Program-made: the position numbers and the translations under genes | Source of the DNA: CAZMCT01 sp964564785 | GTDB taxonomy: Bacteria; Planctomycetota; Phycisphaerae; UBA1845; Fen-1342 | Assembly: GCA_964564785.1 (NCBI GenBank) | Contig: CAZMCT010000012.1 | Span: forward strand, 1-51,234 | Direction of reading: 5' to 3' | DNA length: 51,234 bases | Shown here: piece by piece, positions 9,001 through 17,071 of the stretch | How positions within the stretch are numbered: position 1 is the stretch's first letter | Layout of the letters: each line of letters begins with the position of its first letter | Notes under the pieces: generated by a model | The model's input: the letters and a program-made list of their open reading frames with translations, nothing else | Database searches by the model: none | Told to the model about the DNA's origin: nothing

Positions 9001-9087
9001 GGAGAGGTGCCGGAGTGGCCGATCGGGCACGCTTGGAAAGCGTGTGTGCGGGTAACTGCACCGCGGGTTCGAATCCCGCCCTCTCCG
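9001..9087 (+). tRNA. tRNA-Ser (anticodon GGA)
   Basis: A complete 87-base class II tRNA. The acceptor arm GGAGAGG (9001-9007) pairs with CCTCTCC (9080-9086), and G9087 is the discriminator. The anticodon stem CACGC/GCGTG (9028-9032, 9040-9044) closes the loop TTGGAAA, with anticodon GGA at 9035-9037 reading UCC/UCU. A long variable arm follows, and the T arm has GGTTCGAATCC. CCA is not encoded. Remnants of a RelA/SpoT-like gene begin right at its 3' end. Confidence 0.95.
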
Positions 9088-9435
9088 TACTCGTTTGGCC
9101 CGCCGGCGGTGCCGGAGCTGCGCCGGCGGGCGGTGTGGAAGCCGGACGTGACGCTGACCCGGCCGACGTTGTACGGTTACCGCGGAGTGCACTTTATCAC
9201 GGAGTTTGAGGGCGGCGTCCGCGGCGAGGTGCAGATTCAGACGCCGGAAACGCTGCGATTCAAGCGGGAGGTCGCGGACCATATCTATGCCCGCTGGCGG
9301 GAGGTGACGGCCGAGCAAATGCAGGCCGATCCGGAGTTGATGCGGCAGTGTCAGGCGGACGTGGGGCGCTCGGCCGCCGGGTGGGACGAGGTGTTCCGCC
9401 GATCGGGTCTGATAGACGCGGGCAGCGTCGAAGGC
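9088..9435 (+). pseudogene. RelA/SpoT-like domain fragment, 5' truncated at the tRNA
   Basis: Directly after the tRNA an open frame encodes about 110 residues with features of the second half of a RelA/SpoT-type nucleotidyltransferase fold: GYRGVHFI (compare the G-loop GYRxxH) and, after a short strand, RGEVQIQTPETL (compare EVQIRTP with the catalytic Glu). A helix HIYARWREVT follows, as in toxin-associated versions. The N-terminal half with the ATP site is missing and no start codon with a ribosome site is visible (GTG at 9109 is possible). After about 9435 the frame stays open but the peptide looks like antisense. I read this as a decayed polymorphic-toxin or small alarmone synthetase gene. 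The fold call is tentative. Confidence 0.45.
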
Positions 9436-9602
9436 GCGATCATGCGGGTGGCCTCATCGTCCGTGATGGACCGGGCCTCAAAATACTCGCCTACACTGCG
9501 GCCGGTGGCCCGCCAAGTGGCGGAGGCGGGGTCCCACTCGGTCACGTTGTCGGCGTCGAGCAGCGCGCCGTCGAGTGCGATACCGAATCGTGCTCTTGGC
9601 AT
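9351..9602 (-). CDS. Possible small hypothetical protein
   Basis: An 83-residue frame starting MPRARFGIALDGALL and containing SVGEYFEARSITDDEATRMIA, which looks more protein-like than any other frame between 9440 and 9600. Its last ~30 residues run antisense to the RelA/SpoT-like fragment and look artificial, so the 3' end may have been joined by a rearrangement. There is no clear ribosome site. I do not recognise a family; it could be the remnant of a neighbour of the fragmentary toxin-like gene. Confidence 0.25.
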   Translation of the reverse strand: MPRARFGIALDGALLDADNVTEWDPASATWRATGRSVGEYFEARSITDDEATRMIAPSTLPASIRPDRRNTSSHPAAERPTSA

Positions 9603-9760
9603 GGGTGGACCATCCACTACAAGTGTAGCAGAAGAAAGGGGTAAGAGCAAAATCGACCTGGCTCCGCAGGGCAATTTATGGCACCAAGATCAGCCGCCGG
9701 TGCGGCAGCTTGACCTGTGGGGCAGGGTGATCGAGGAGGGGCCGCGGCAAGGGGTCGATC

Positions 9761-10537
9761 ATGGCGAAGGCGAACAAGGAATCGCGGCGCTTCGCAGCCC
9801 AGGAGTTGATGTGGCAGGCGATGGAGATCATCGACAAGAACGAGGCCCGTGCGGCCGCGCTGTGTAACCAGGCATTGCGCATCTACCCCGACTGCGTGGA
9901 CGCGCTGGCGATGCTGGCCGAACTCGAGTGCGAGACGCTCGAGGACTACGTCGCGGCGGTTCGGCGGGCCATCGACGCGGGTCGGCGCGACCTGGGAGTG
10001 AAGTATTTCGCGGCTAGCCGGGGCTATTTCTGGGGTCTCATCGAGACGCGTCCGTTCATGCGCGCGATGGCCGATCTCGTGTTCGCGTTGTTGAGGTGGA
10101 GCAAACCCGAGTGCATCGACGAAGCCATCCGTATTCAGGAGGAGATGCTCGAACTCAACCCGAACGATAACCAGGGCATGCGCGATATCCTGTCGGCATG
10201 CTACCTGAGACAGAAACGGTATGGCGATGCCGCGCGGCTGCTCGAGCGATACAAGGACGACTGGATGGCGGTATCCTGTTGGTCGCGTGTGCTTCTGGCG
10301 CTCGCAGCGGAGTCCGAGGCCAGCGCCGCGCGGTTGCTGGAAGCGGCGCGGAAGCAGAATCCCCACGTTGAGCGATATTTGACGGGTCAGAAGCGTCGAC
10401 CACGCAGACTGCCGTCGGTCTACTCCCCCGGTGCTGAATCGGAGGCGCTGTACTGTGTCGATACGCTCTGGGACGCGTGGAGGGCGCATCCGAAGGCATC
10501 ACCATGGCTGAAGGAGAAGTGCGCCGCGAGCACGTAA
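9761..10537 (+). CDS. TPR-like (ST7-family-like) protein
   Basis: A 258-residue helical protein. It has a TPR-type start (MWQAMEIIDKNEARAAALCNQALRIYP with D-C-V-D-A-L-A-M-L next) and a central signature I recognise from bacterial ST7-like TPR proteins: RGYFWGLIETRPFMRAMADL, then EEMLELNPNDNQGMRDIL, and near the end YSPGAESEALYCVD. Such proteins are predicted scaffolds of unknown role and are often found beside SEC-C or plasmid-pRiA4b-type genes. The ATG follows AAGGGG at proper spacing. The next gene begins 78 bases downstream on the same strand and may be a partner. Confidence 0.65.
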   Translation: MAKANKESRRFAAQELMWQAMEIIDKNEARAAALCNQALRIYPDCVDALAMLAELECETLEDYVAAVRRAIDAGRRDLGVKYFAASRGYFWGLIETRPFMRAMADLVFALLRWSKPECIDEAIRIQEEMLELNPNDNQGMRDILSACYLRQKRYGDAARLLERYKDDWMAVSCWSRVLLALAAESEASAARLLEAARKQNPHVERYLTGQKRRPRRLPSVYSPGAESEALYCVDTLWDAWRAHPKASPWLKEKCAAST

Positions 10538-10615
10538 GCGTCGTGGAGCTTCGTCCGAGGCCGCCTGCGGCCCGCAGATGCGGCGGCGAAGCGGTACGAA
10601 AGCGGGAGTTCCTCC

Positions 10616-11155
10616 GTGGTTGAAAACGTCCGCCCCAAGTTGTCGACGATCGTGAAAGAACTCGCGGAATCCGTGTTCCGCGATCCGCGGGCCGTCCCCA
10701 CCACCGCAGCCGCGCACCTGGCGCTGCTGATCGTGCATGTCGCGTGGAACCGCGCCGTGGGGCAGCCGCTGCCGGAAGCCCAATACCGACCGATGCTGGA
10801 AGTGTTGGAGCAGACGAACCCCAAGCTGTGGGACGAACTGGCGGACAGCAACGTCGAACGGATGATCGATCGGGTGGACGCGCTGAAGCGCGCACGATAT
10901 CCACAGGACCATCGGGTGATCCAGGTCTGCGGAATGCGTGACGGTAATGTACACGTGGAATGGTACGAAGGCCGCAAGCTGCGTGAAGCCGACGCCATCG
11001 CGACGCAACACCTGGTGCGGCTCCTGGAGCTCGTCATGAGTGGCGACGACGCGGAGGCGGTGCGGCACCTGTGTCACACCGCCGGCATATCGCCGGAGGA
11101 ATCGCACCGGCAAATCGGCAAGCTGCGCAAGGTGTTGCGCGGGCCACGGCCGTGA
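10616..11155 (+). CDS. Hypothetical protein next to the TPR protein
   Basis: A 179-residue protein starting at GTG, preceded by GGGAG (10604-10608) seven bases upstream. It is predicted to be mostly helical. Recognisable stretches are HLALLIVHVAWNRAVGQPLPE, LEQTNPKLWDEL, and a short beta-like part HRVIQVCGMRDGNVHVEWYE, followed by a C-terminal helical segment rich in basic residues. I know no family for it. The preceding TPR gene is on the same strand with a 78-base gap, so co-expression is plausible. Codon use is like the neighbours, which supports a real gene. Confidence 0.55.
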   Translation: MVENVRPKLSTIVKELAESVFRDPRAVPTTAAAHLALLIVHVAWNRAVGQPLPEAQYRPMLEVLEQTNPKLWDELADSNVERMIDRVDALKRARYPQDHRVIQVCGMRDGNVHVEWYEGRKLREADAIATQHLVRLLELVMSGDDAEAVRHLCHTAGISPEESHRQIGKLRKVLRGPRP

Positions 11156-11252
11156 GCGCCCGGCGACGCTTCCGCAGTCGACGGGAGGCGGCGGCGTGAA
11201 CCCCGGCCGCGGCCAATCTGTGGCCCGCGGGTGGCACCGACGGATCCGCGAC

Positions 11253-11280
11253 GTTTACTGACGGTCCCGCGCGGTATAGA
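11253..11280 (+). promoter_or_regulatory. Candidate promoter for the amidotransferase gene
   Basis: GTTTAC (11253-11258), a 16-base spacer and TATAGA (11275-11280). The predicted start is about 30 bases before the ATG at 11319. Weak -35; motif match only. Confidence 0.28.
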
Positions 11281-11318
11281 CTGCGGTGCTCCGGCGGCGT
11301 GGGCGGGAGGCGCACCCC

Positions 11319-13358
11319 ATGTGCGGGATCTTCGGCTTGGCATTGACGGAACCCGGGCGACTGGACGTGGATGCGCTGCGCCGGACGACCGCGGCGCTCT
11401 TCCGGCTGTCCGAAACACGCGGCCGCGAAGCCGCGGGCATCGCCGTTCTGGCGCCGGACGCCATTCATGTCTACCGCGAACCGCTCCCGGCCTCCGCCTT
11501 CGTGCGCCGCCCCGCGTTCCGCCAGGTGTTCCAGGAGAGCCTTGCGGCGCCCCGGCCTCCGACGGACGCCGGGTCAGCCGTGATCATCGGGCATTCGCGC
11601 CTCGTGACCAACGGCTCGCAGGAACTGGACCTCAACAACCAGCCCGTGGTCGCGGACGGGCTGGTCGCGGTACACAACGGGATCATCGTCAATGATGCCG
11701 AACTCTGGCGCCGTTTTCCGCAGCTCCAGCGGTGCAGCGAAGTGGATACGGAGATTCTGCTGCGCCTGATCGGACTGCATGCGCGCGAGAACGAGTCGCT
11801 GGCGCACGCGATCCGGCGCGCGTTTGTCGAGATTCGCGGGACGGCGTCGGTCGCCGCCCTGTTCGGCGACCGCGATCTGCTGCTGCTCGCGACCAACAAC
11901 GGCTCGTTGTACGTGGCGCACCGGCCGGGCACGGCCCTGGCGTTTGCCTCCGAGTCGTACATCCTCCGGCGATTCCTGGCGCGGCACGGAAAGCGTTTGG
12001 GGCTGCGGCCCGCCGACGTACAGCACTGCGATGCCGGTTCGGCCATGCTCCTCGATGTACGGCGACTGGACGCCGTCGAGTTCGCGCTCGGCGGAGGCAC
12101 GCTCCCGGCGGACATCCCGGCGGCGCGGGCGGCCAGCCGCGTCGTGCGGCAGACGGCCAGTACTTCGGCGACCGCGGCGCGCCCCGGCAACGACCGTGTG
12201 CGGCGCGCGTCCACGACCGAGCAGCGGCTCGCGGCCCTCGTCGCCGAGGGTTACACCCGGGTACCCGAACTGCGTCGCTGCACGCGCTGCATCCTGCCCG
12301 AGACCATGCCGTTCATCGAGTTCGACGGGGCGGGCGTGTGCAACTATTGCCGCAATCACGTCCCGCTGCAATGGCACGGCCGCGAGGCGCTCGAAGCCGC
12401 GGTGCGGCCCTTCCGCCGCGCCGACGGCCGGCCGGAGGCGGTGTTGGCCCTCAGTGGCGGGCGCGACAGCACTTTTGCCCTGCACTACGTGCGGACGGTA
12501 TTGGGGCTCAACCCGCTCGCCTACACCTACGACTGGGGCATGGTGACGGACCTGGCGCGGCGGAACATCGCGCGCATCTGCGGGAAATTGGGCGTGGAAC
12601 ACATCCTGGTCTCGGCGGACATTCCGCGTAAACGGGCGTACATCCGCATGAACGTCCTGGCCTGGCTCCGCCGACCCGACCTCGGCACGGTCCCGCTGTT
12701 CATGGCCGGCGACAAGCAGTTCTTCCACCACGCCAACCGCCTGCGCCGGCAGCTCCGGATCCCGCTGTTGATCTTCAGCATGAACCCCCTCGAACGGACG
12801 GACTTCAAGACCGGCTTCTGCGGCGTGCCGCGGGACGGGACGCGGGCCCGTTTCTACTCGCTCTCACCGCTCAACCGCCTGCGGCTGGCGTTCTATTACG
12901 CCCGGCAGTACGCGGCGAATCCCGCGTATCTCAACGCCTCGCTGTGGGACACGCTCGGTGCGTTCGCCTCGTACTACCTGCTGCCTCAGGATTACCTACA
13001 ACTCTACCAGTACATCCGCTGGGACGAGACGACTGTCGAACGCACGCTGCTCGACGAATACGATTTCGAGCGGGCCCCCGACACGCGCTCCACCTGGCGC
13101 ATCGGCGACGGGACCGCCTCGTTCTACAACTACATCTACTATACTGCGGCCGGCTTCTGCGAAAACGATACGTTCCGCAGCAACCAGATTCGAGAGGGCC
13201 TGCTCGACCGCCAGACCGCGCTGCGATACGTGCGCGAGGAGAACCGCCCGCGCCTCGATTCGCTGCGCTGGTACTGCGATACGATCGGCATCGACTGCGA
13301 AGCGGCGATCCGCACCATCAACGCCATGCCCAAGCGCTTCGAGGCCGCGGCGAGGTAG
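11319..13358 (+). CDS. Class II glutamine amidotransferase fused to a PP-loop sugar amidotransferase
   Basis: A 679-residue fusion. Residues 1-~250 form an Ntn-type glutaminase domain: the nucleophile Cys2 follows directly from the start (MCGIFG), which fixes the ATG at 11319, and GHSRLVTNGS plus AVHNGIIVN match the family. Residues ~310-679 resemble the WbpG/PseA-type N-acetyl sugar amidotransferases: a zinc-like CTRCILPETMPF...CNYC set (Cys321, 324, 341, 344) and a PP-loop SGGRDS (379-384) that would adenylate the sugar amide. In WbpG systems the glutaminase (HisH-like) is a separate protein; here a class II domain in the same chain would supply ammonia. It is convergent with a polysaccharide operon, supporting a role in making an amidinated surface sugar. 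Confidence 0.85.
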   Translation: MCGIFGLALTEPGRLDVDALRRTTAALFRLSETRGREAAGIAVLAPDAIHVYREPLPASAFVRRPAFRQVFQESLAAPRPPTDAGSAVIIGHSRLVTNGSQELDLNNQPVVADGLVAVHNGIIVNDAELWRRFPQLQRCSEVDTEILLRLIGLHARENESLAHAIRRAFVEIRGTASVAALFGDRDLLLLATNNGSLYVAHRPGTALAFASESYILRRFLARHGKRLGLRPADVQHCDAGSAMLLDVRRLDAVEFALGGGTLPADIPAARAASRVVRQTASTSATAARPGNDRVRRASTTEQRLAALVAEGYTRVPELRRCTRCILPETMPFIEFDGAGVCNYCRNHVPLQWHGREALEAAVRPFRRADGRPEAVLALSGGRDSTFALHYVRTVLGLNPLAYTYDWGMVTDLARRNIARICGKLGVEHILVSADIPRKRAYIRMNVLAWLRRPDLGTVPLFMAGDKQFFHHANRLRRQLRIPLLIFSMNPLERTDFKTGFCGVPRDGTRARFYSLSPLNRLRLAFYYARQYAANPAYLNASLWDTLGAFASYYLLPQDYLQLYQYIRWDETTVERTLLDEYDFERAPDTRSTWRIGDGTASFYNYIYYTAAGFCENDTFRSNQIREGLLDRQTALRYVREENRPRLDSLRWYCDTIGIDCEAAIRTINAMPKRFEAAAR

Positions 13359-13379
13359 CGGCCGCCCCACCCGCCGCCG

Positions 13380-13910
13380 TCACCCCCGCCGCTCCGCGAT
13401 CGTCAGGCGGTTGATCCCCAGCATGAAACGCCGGACGGCCAGCACGCGAAAGCCGGCCTCCTCGAGCAGGGCCCGGGTCTGCCCGACTGTGAGGCCGAAG
13501 ACTTCACCCGGCTTCATTCCCCGCTCGCGCTGATCCACATCCCAGGGGGCCCGGAGCGCGTGCCAAATTCGCGAGATCAGCGGCGGGATCATGGTCACGA
13601 TCAGACGGCCGCCCGGGCGGAGCACGCGGAAGACCTCGCGCAGCACTTGGGCGCGATTGGGGATGTGGTTCAGCGCCGCGACGATGGTGACCGTGTCATA
13701 AGCGGCGTCGCTCTCGGGCAGCCGGGCGGTGTCCTCGACCACCACGTCAACTCCCGGCCACGGGTAGACGTCGACCCCCGTGCCGGGCCCGGCGTACGCC
13801 CGGACGAGCTCGTTGGTGCCACAGCCCAGGTCCAGCAGCCGGCCGGAGATGTGCGGCAGAACGGCGCGAATGCGCCAGCGCATCAGGCAGCGGCCCACCA
13901 CGTCCTTCAT
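13380..13910 (-). CDS. SAM-dependent methyltransferase (class I)
   Basis: A 176-residue Rossmann methyltransferase of the Methyltransf_11 type: motif I LLDLGCGTNELV binds SAM, GVDVYPWPGVDVV follows, and FRVLRPGGRLIVTM is the post-motif. The start at 13910 is preferred because AGGAG lies ten bases upstream; the frame itself extends further. It is the last gene of the minus-strand polysaccharide operon, 34 bases after the flippase stop. Similar small enzymes next to flippases and glycosyltransferases often methylate glycan or lipid intermediates; the acceptor is not evident. Confidence 0.82.
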   Translation of the reverse strand: MKDVVGRCLMRWRIRAVLPHISGRLLDLGCGTNELVRAYAGPGTGVDVYPWPGVDVVVEDTARLPESDAAYDTVTIVAALNHIPNRAQVLREVFRVLRPGGRLIVTMIPPLISRIWHALRAPWDVDQRERGMKPGEVFGLTVGQTRALLEEAGFRVLAVRRFMLGINRLTIAERRG

Positions 13911-13944
13911 CGACGATCTCCTGCCCGGCTGCGGCGTGCCGTTC

Positions 13945-15261
13945 TCACAGCCGCACTCCGGCACAGCGCGCGGCCAAAGACCGCAGCAGCAGCACACTGA
14001 ACACGAACGCCAGCGCGGTCGCGATTGCCGCTCCGTGAACCTGCCAGAGGGGCACCAGGGCCGCGTTGCCCAGGGCGTTGAAGCCCACGATCGCCAACGT
14101 CATGAGCGTATGCGTCCCGGGGTGGCCCGATTGCAGCAGAATCTGATTGAAGGGCAGATAGCCGGCGCTGGCACACAGTCCGAACATCAGCACGGCAAAA
14201 ACGGACCAACTCGCGCGGAAAGCGCCCTGGTTCGTGACCAGCGCGACGCCCAGCGGGTACAGCGCCACGGTCACGAGCCCGACCGCCGCCATGGCGAGAT
14301 ACGTATACCGCCGGCCTTTGCGGACCAGCTCCGCGAGTGCGGCGTCCTCCCGCCGCGCGAGGTATTGCGCCAGGAGCGGGTTGATATTGGTCCGCAGCAC
14401 GATCGGCAATTGCGCCAAGCCCTCGACCAGGACCGCTGCGAAACTGTAGACTCCGACGATCGCGTCCGTGCAGAAATACCCGAGGATCAGCACGTCCACG
14501 CGCGTATTCAGCTCCAGCAGCAGGCCGCTGCCGAAGCTCCGCACGCCGAAACGGAAATGCACATGCATCCACGCCCCCAGGCCGTCACGCGTTCGCGGCC
14601 AGAGCCACGGACGGTTCGCCACCAGCAGCACGATCAGCACGACGCCCTCGGAAAGCGTCAGCACCACGGGCACGGCGCTGCCCGGCATGCGGCCCAGATA
14701 CACGGCGACGATGCCGACCACGTACATGACGCCCCGCAGGGCCTGGGCGACGGCGTAAAGCCGCATCCGCCGCAGCCCGTTGACCATCGCGAACAACGTC
14801 TTGTTCAGCCCGAAGCAGAACAGGCCCGGCGTCGCCCAGGCAATTCCCGTGGCGACATCGGGGCTCGCGAGAAGCCCACCGAGCAGGCCGCGGCACGCCC
14901 AGAACGCAGCCGTGCAGACCGTGGAGAGGGCGACCGTCAGCAGCCAGGCGGAGGCGATGATGGTGCGGCATGCCTCGGGGCGGGCGGACCGCCGCGCCAC
15001 GTAGCGGAGCGTCGAAAGATGGACCCCGCCCGCGGCGAGCTGTGAGGCGAAGATGTAAACGGCATAAACCTGGTTGAACGCCCCGAGCACGGCGGCATCC
15101 GCGTACAGCGCGGCGACGAGGACATTGAGGGCGATACCGCTGAGGCCGACCACGCCCACGCTGGCCAGGTTCCACAGAACGTCCTGTTGCAACCGGCCGC
15201 CCAGTCGCCGGCCGATCAGCGAGGGACTAGCCGCCACAGGCTGCGCCTCCGGGCGCGGCAT
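13945..15261 (-). CDS. Wzx-like polysaccharide flippase (MATE/MVF-type membrane protein)
   Basis: A 438-residue protein with about 12 to 14 hydrophobic segments and few charged loops, typical of the oligosaccharide flippases of the MOP superfamily, which move undecaprenyl-linked glycans across the inner membrane. Landmarks include LNVLVAALYADAAVLGAFNQVYA near the N-terminus and ELNTRVDVLILGYF at the usual position of helix 7. The ATG at 15261 lies 35 bases inside the end of the acyltransferase gene; a GTG at 15237 would shorten the overlap to 11. Either way the two are likely coupled. Its place between an acyltransferase and a methyltransferase supports a surface glycan locus. Confidence 0.82.
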   Translation of the reverse strand: MPRPEAQPVAASPSLIGRRLGGRLQQDVLWNLASVGVVGLSGIALNVLVAALYADAAVLGAFNQVYAVYIFASQLAAGGVHLSTLRYVARRSARPEACRTIIASAWLLTVALSTVCTAAFWACRGLLGGLLASPDVATGIAWATPGLFCFGLNKTLFAMVNGLRRMRLYAVAQALRGVMYVVGIVAVYLGRMPGSAVPVVLTLSEGVVLIVLLVANRPWLWPRTRDGLGAWMHVHFRFGVRSFGSGLLLELNTRVDVLILGYFCTDAIVGVYSFAAVLVEGLAQLPIVLRTNINPLLAQYLARREDAALAELVRKGRRYTYLAMAAVGLVTVALYPLGVALVTNQGAFRASWSVFAVLMFGLCASAGYLPFNQILLQSGHPGTHTLMTLAIVGFNALGNAALVPLWQVHGAAIATALAFVFSVLLLRSLAARCAGVRL

Positions 15262-15814
15262 CGCCGCGCGAACCGATCGGGCGGGCGGGGACGCCCGCGA
15301 CGACCGTGTACGGTGCCACGCTACGGGTGACCACGGCGCCGGCGCCGACAATCGCGCCGCGGCCTAGCGTCACGCCCATCAGGATCGTCGCGCCGCACCC
15401 GAGCCACACGTCGTCCTCGATGCGGACCGGGGCCGCGAGAAGGCCCTGTTGGCGGATCGGCACATCCCGGCGCTGGTGCGCGTGGTCCGAGCTCATGATC
15501 GTGACGCGGTGGGCAATGCGCACCCCGCGGCCGATCTCGACGCCGCCGAAGCCATCCACGTAAACCCACTCGTTGAGCGTGACGTCGTCGCCGATGTGCA
15601 CGCGCTCGGGGAACCAGATCGTGGCGCCCTCATACAAGCGGACACGGCCAAGCCGGCCGGCGAAGGGCTTGAGCGTCCAGTACCGCAGCACGTCGCCGAG
15701 GGGCGACGGAAGATACTTGACCAGGCCGTAGAGCGAGAGGTAAACGCCGTGGCGGAGATAATCGGCGGTCGTGAGATCACGCGGGCGCGGCGGCGCACGG
15801 TCGGGGACGGCCAT
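15227..15814 (-). CDS. Hexapeptide-repeat (LbH) acyltransferase
   Basis: A 195-residue protein with a left-handed beta-helix made of isoleucine-patch hexapeptides: VHIGDDVTLNEWVYVDG, VEIGRGVRIAHRVTIMSSDHAH, VRIEDDVWLGCGATILMGVTLGRGAIVGAGAVVTRSV. The catalytic His is probably the one in SSDHAH, as in maltose/galactoside acetyltransferases. The ending PYTVVAGVPARPIG is typical of WbbJ-like O-acetyltransferases. It probably acetylates a sugar of the surface polysaccharide with acetyl-CoA in the cytoplasm. It starts nine bases after the GT2 stop and overlaps the flippase start. Confidence 0.88.
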   Translation of the reverse strand: MAVPDRAPPRPRDLTTADYLRHGVYLSLYGLVKYLPSPLGDVLRYWTLKPFAGRLGRVRLYEGATIWFPERVHIGDDVTLNEWVYVDGFGGVEIGRGVRIAHRVTIMSSDHAHQRRDVPIRQQGLLAAPVRIEDDVWLGCGATILMGVTLGRGAIVGAGAVVTRSVAPYTVVAGVPARPIGSRGDAAPGGAACGG

Positions 15815-15823
15815 GTGCGCTCC

Positions 15824-16921
15824 TCAACGCTTCAGCGCGGAAGGGGGCGGACGGCTGGCGGCCTCGCCGGCGCCGGCGCGGTCCACGGACAGCTGCGGCA
15901 CGTGCCGGGCGTCCGCCGTGTGTACCGGCGACTCGTCCGCGTAGCCGTCGACGATGGACACGAACAGTTTGCGGTTGTCCTCCATGTCGTACTGGATCGC
16001 CGACAACAGGATCTGAAGGCCGGCGATGGTGGTGAACATCAGACACATGAGCGTGGTGTGGGGAAAACCGATCGCGGGGTCGCGCCAGTACCGCAGGTAG
16101 AACGTCAGGAGCATGATCCCGAGCGGAAGCGAACCGAAGGTCAGCAGCAGCAGGCCGCAAATGTAGGACAGGCACAGCGGGTTGAAGTTCCGCACGAGGT
16201 ACTTGCGGATCAGACGCCGGAAGAACAGGCGGGCCAGAAGCAGCGACACGCGCACGACGTACCGGTGCAGCCGGATCTTGCTCCGTTCCTGGCCGTACAG
16301 CGGCTTCACCTCCACCATCGCCACGCGGAAGTTGTAGACGTTGAGCATGTTCAGGATGTCGGCGTTGTAGCCGTACCCCTTGGTCATCCGTTCGATCGGA
16401 ATCGCCGCCAGCGCCCGGCGCGACACCGCCGCGTAGGCGCACTGCGGGTCCATGAGCGGCCAGTATCCGGTCGCGAACTTGGACAGGAACGTGAGCACGG
16501 CGTTGCCCAGCAGCCGATAGGTCGGCATGGTCGTGGCGACGTCGCGATGCAGCAGCCGGTTGCCCTTGCAGTAATCCGCCTCGCCCGTCACCACCGGCCG
16601 CAGCACGCGGATCAGGTCTTCCGGAGCCATCTGGCCGTCGCCGTCCATCGTCGCCACGACGTCCAGGTCCAATCGCCGGGCGGCCAGGTAACCGTCGATC
16701 AACGACTGCCCGAGCCCGCGGTTGATCTCGTGGTGCACGATATGAATGCGCGGGTCCACCCGCTGCCGCTCCTGTGCGACGGCGAGGGTGCGGTCGGTGC
16801 TGCCGTCATCGACCACGATGATCCGATCGACAAACGCCGGCACGCCGCACAGGGTCTGGCCCAGCAACGCCTCCTCGTTGAACGCCGGCATCACGACGCC
16901 GATCGACTTGCCCGCGAGCAT
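15824..16921 (-). CDS. Glycosyltransferase family 2 (GT2), membrane-attached
   Basis: A 365-residue enzyme. The N-terminal GT-A domain has VVMPAFNEEALLGQTL, IIVVDDGSTDRT (nucleotide-sugar binding Asp), INRGLGQSLIDGY and ATMDGDGQMAPEDL (DxD-like metal site). The C-terminal third has two hydrophobic segments (around LSYICGLLLLTFGSLPLGIMLL and a second at FPHTTLMCLMFTTIAGLQILL), as in dolichol-phosphate mannosyltransferase-like GT2 enzymes that act on polyprenyl phosphate. The start at 16921 has a GAGGGTGG ribosome site close by; an upstream ATG at 16948 does not. It is the first gene of the minus-strand operon GT2, acyltransferase, flippase, methyltransferase. Confidence 0.88.
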   Translation of the reverse strand: MLAGKSIGVVMPAFNEEALLGQTLCGVPAFVDRIIVVDDGSTDRTLAVAQERQRVDPRIHIVHHEINRGLGQSLIDGYLAARRLDLDVVATMDGDGQMAPEDLIRVLRPVVTGEADYCKGNRLLHRDVATTMPTYRLLGNAVLTFLSKFATGYWPLMDPQCAYAAVSRRALAAIPIERMTKGYGYNADILNMLNVYNFRVAMVEVKPLYGQERSKIRLHRYVVRVSLLLARLFFRRLIRKYLVRNFNPLCLSYICGLLLLTFGSLPLGIMLLTFYLRYWRDPAIGFPHTTLMCLMFTTIAGLQILLSAIQYDMEDNRKLFVSIVDGYADESPVHTADARHVPQLSVDRAGAGEAASRPPPSALKR

Positions 16922-16994
16922 GCCACCCTCTTGGCGCGCGCCATGCACCGATTCCGCGGGCTACGACCGCATCGACTTCGGCGGCGGCCCGCTC

Positions 16995-17045
16995 GTGACA
17001 GTTCCACGCAGGCCGATTATAAGACGCCCCGTGTACTCGCACCAA
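16995..17045. promoter_or_regulatory. Overlapping divergent promoters between the GT2 operon and the GT39-like gene
   Basis: Plus strand: GTGACA (16995-17000), 17 bases, TATAAG (17018-17023), both 5/6 matches. Minus strand: TTGGTG (17045-17040), 18 bases, TATAAT (17021-17016), a perfect -10. The two -10 elements share the bases TTATA, so polymerase can hold only one direction at a time. UTRs would be about 42 and 88 bases. Found by eye; motif evidence only. Confidence 0.5.
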
Positions 17046-17071
17046 ACAGTCGACTGAGCTGAGATCAGGCC

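Noticed and set aside
8596..9087. Open frame running through the tRNA-Ser gene
   Set aside because: It reads through a structural RNA and its first 160 residues have no protein-like character; only the part after the tRNA is kept as a fragment.
13780..15045. 421-codon plus-strand frame opposite the flippase
   Set aside because: Gln/His/Arg-rich antisense product of a hydrophobic membrane protein; no conserved motif.
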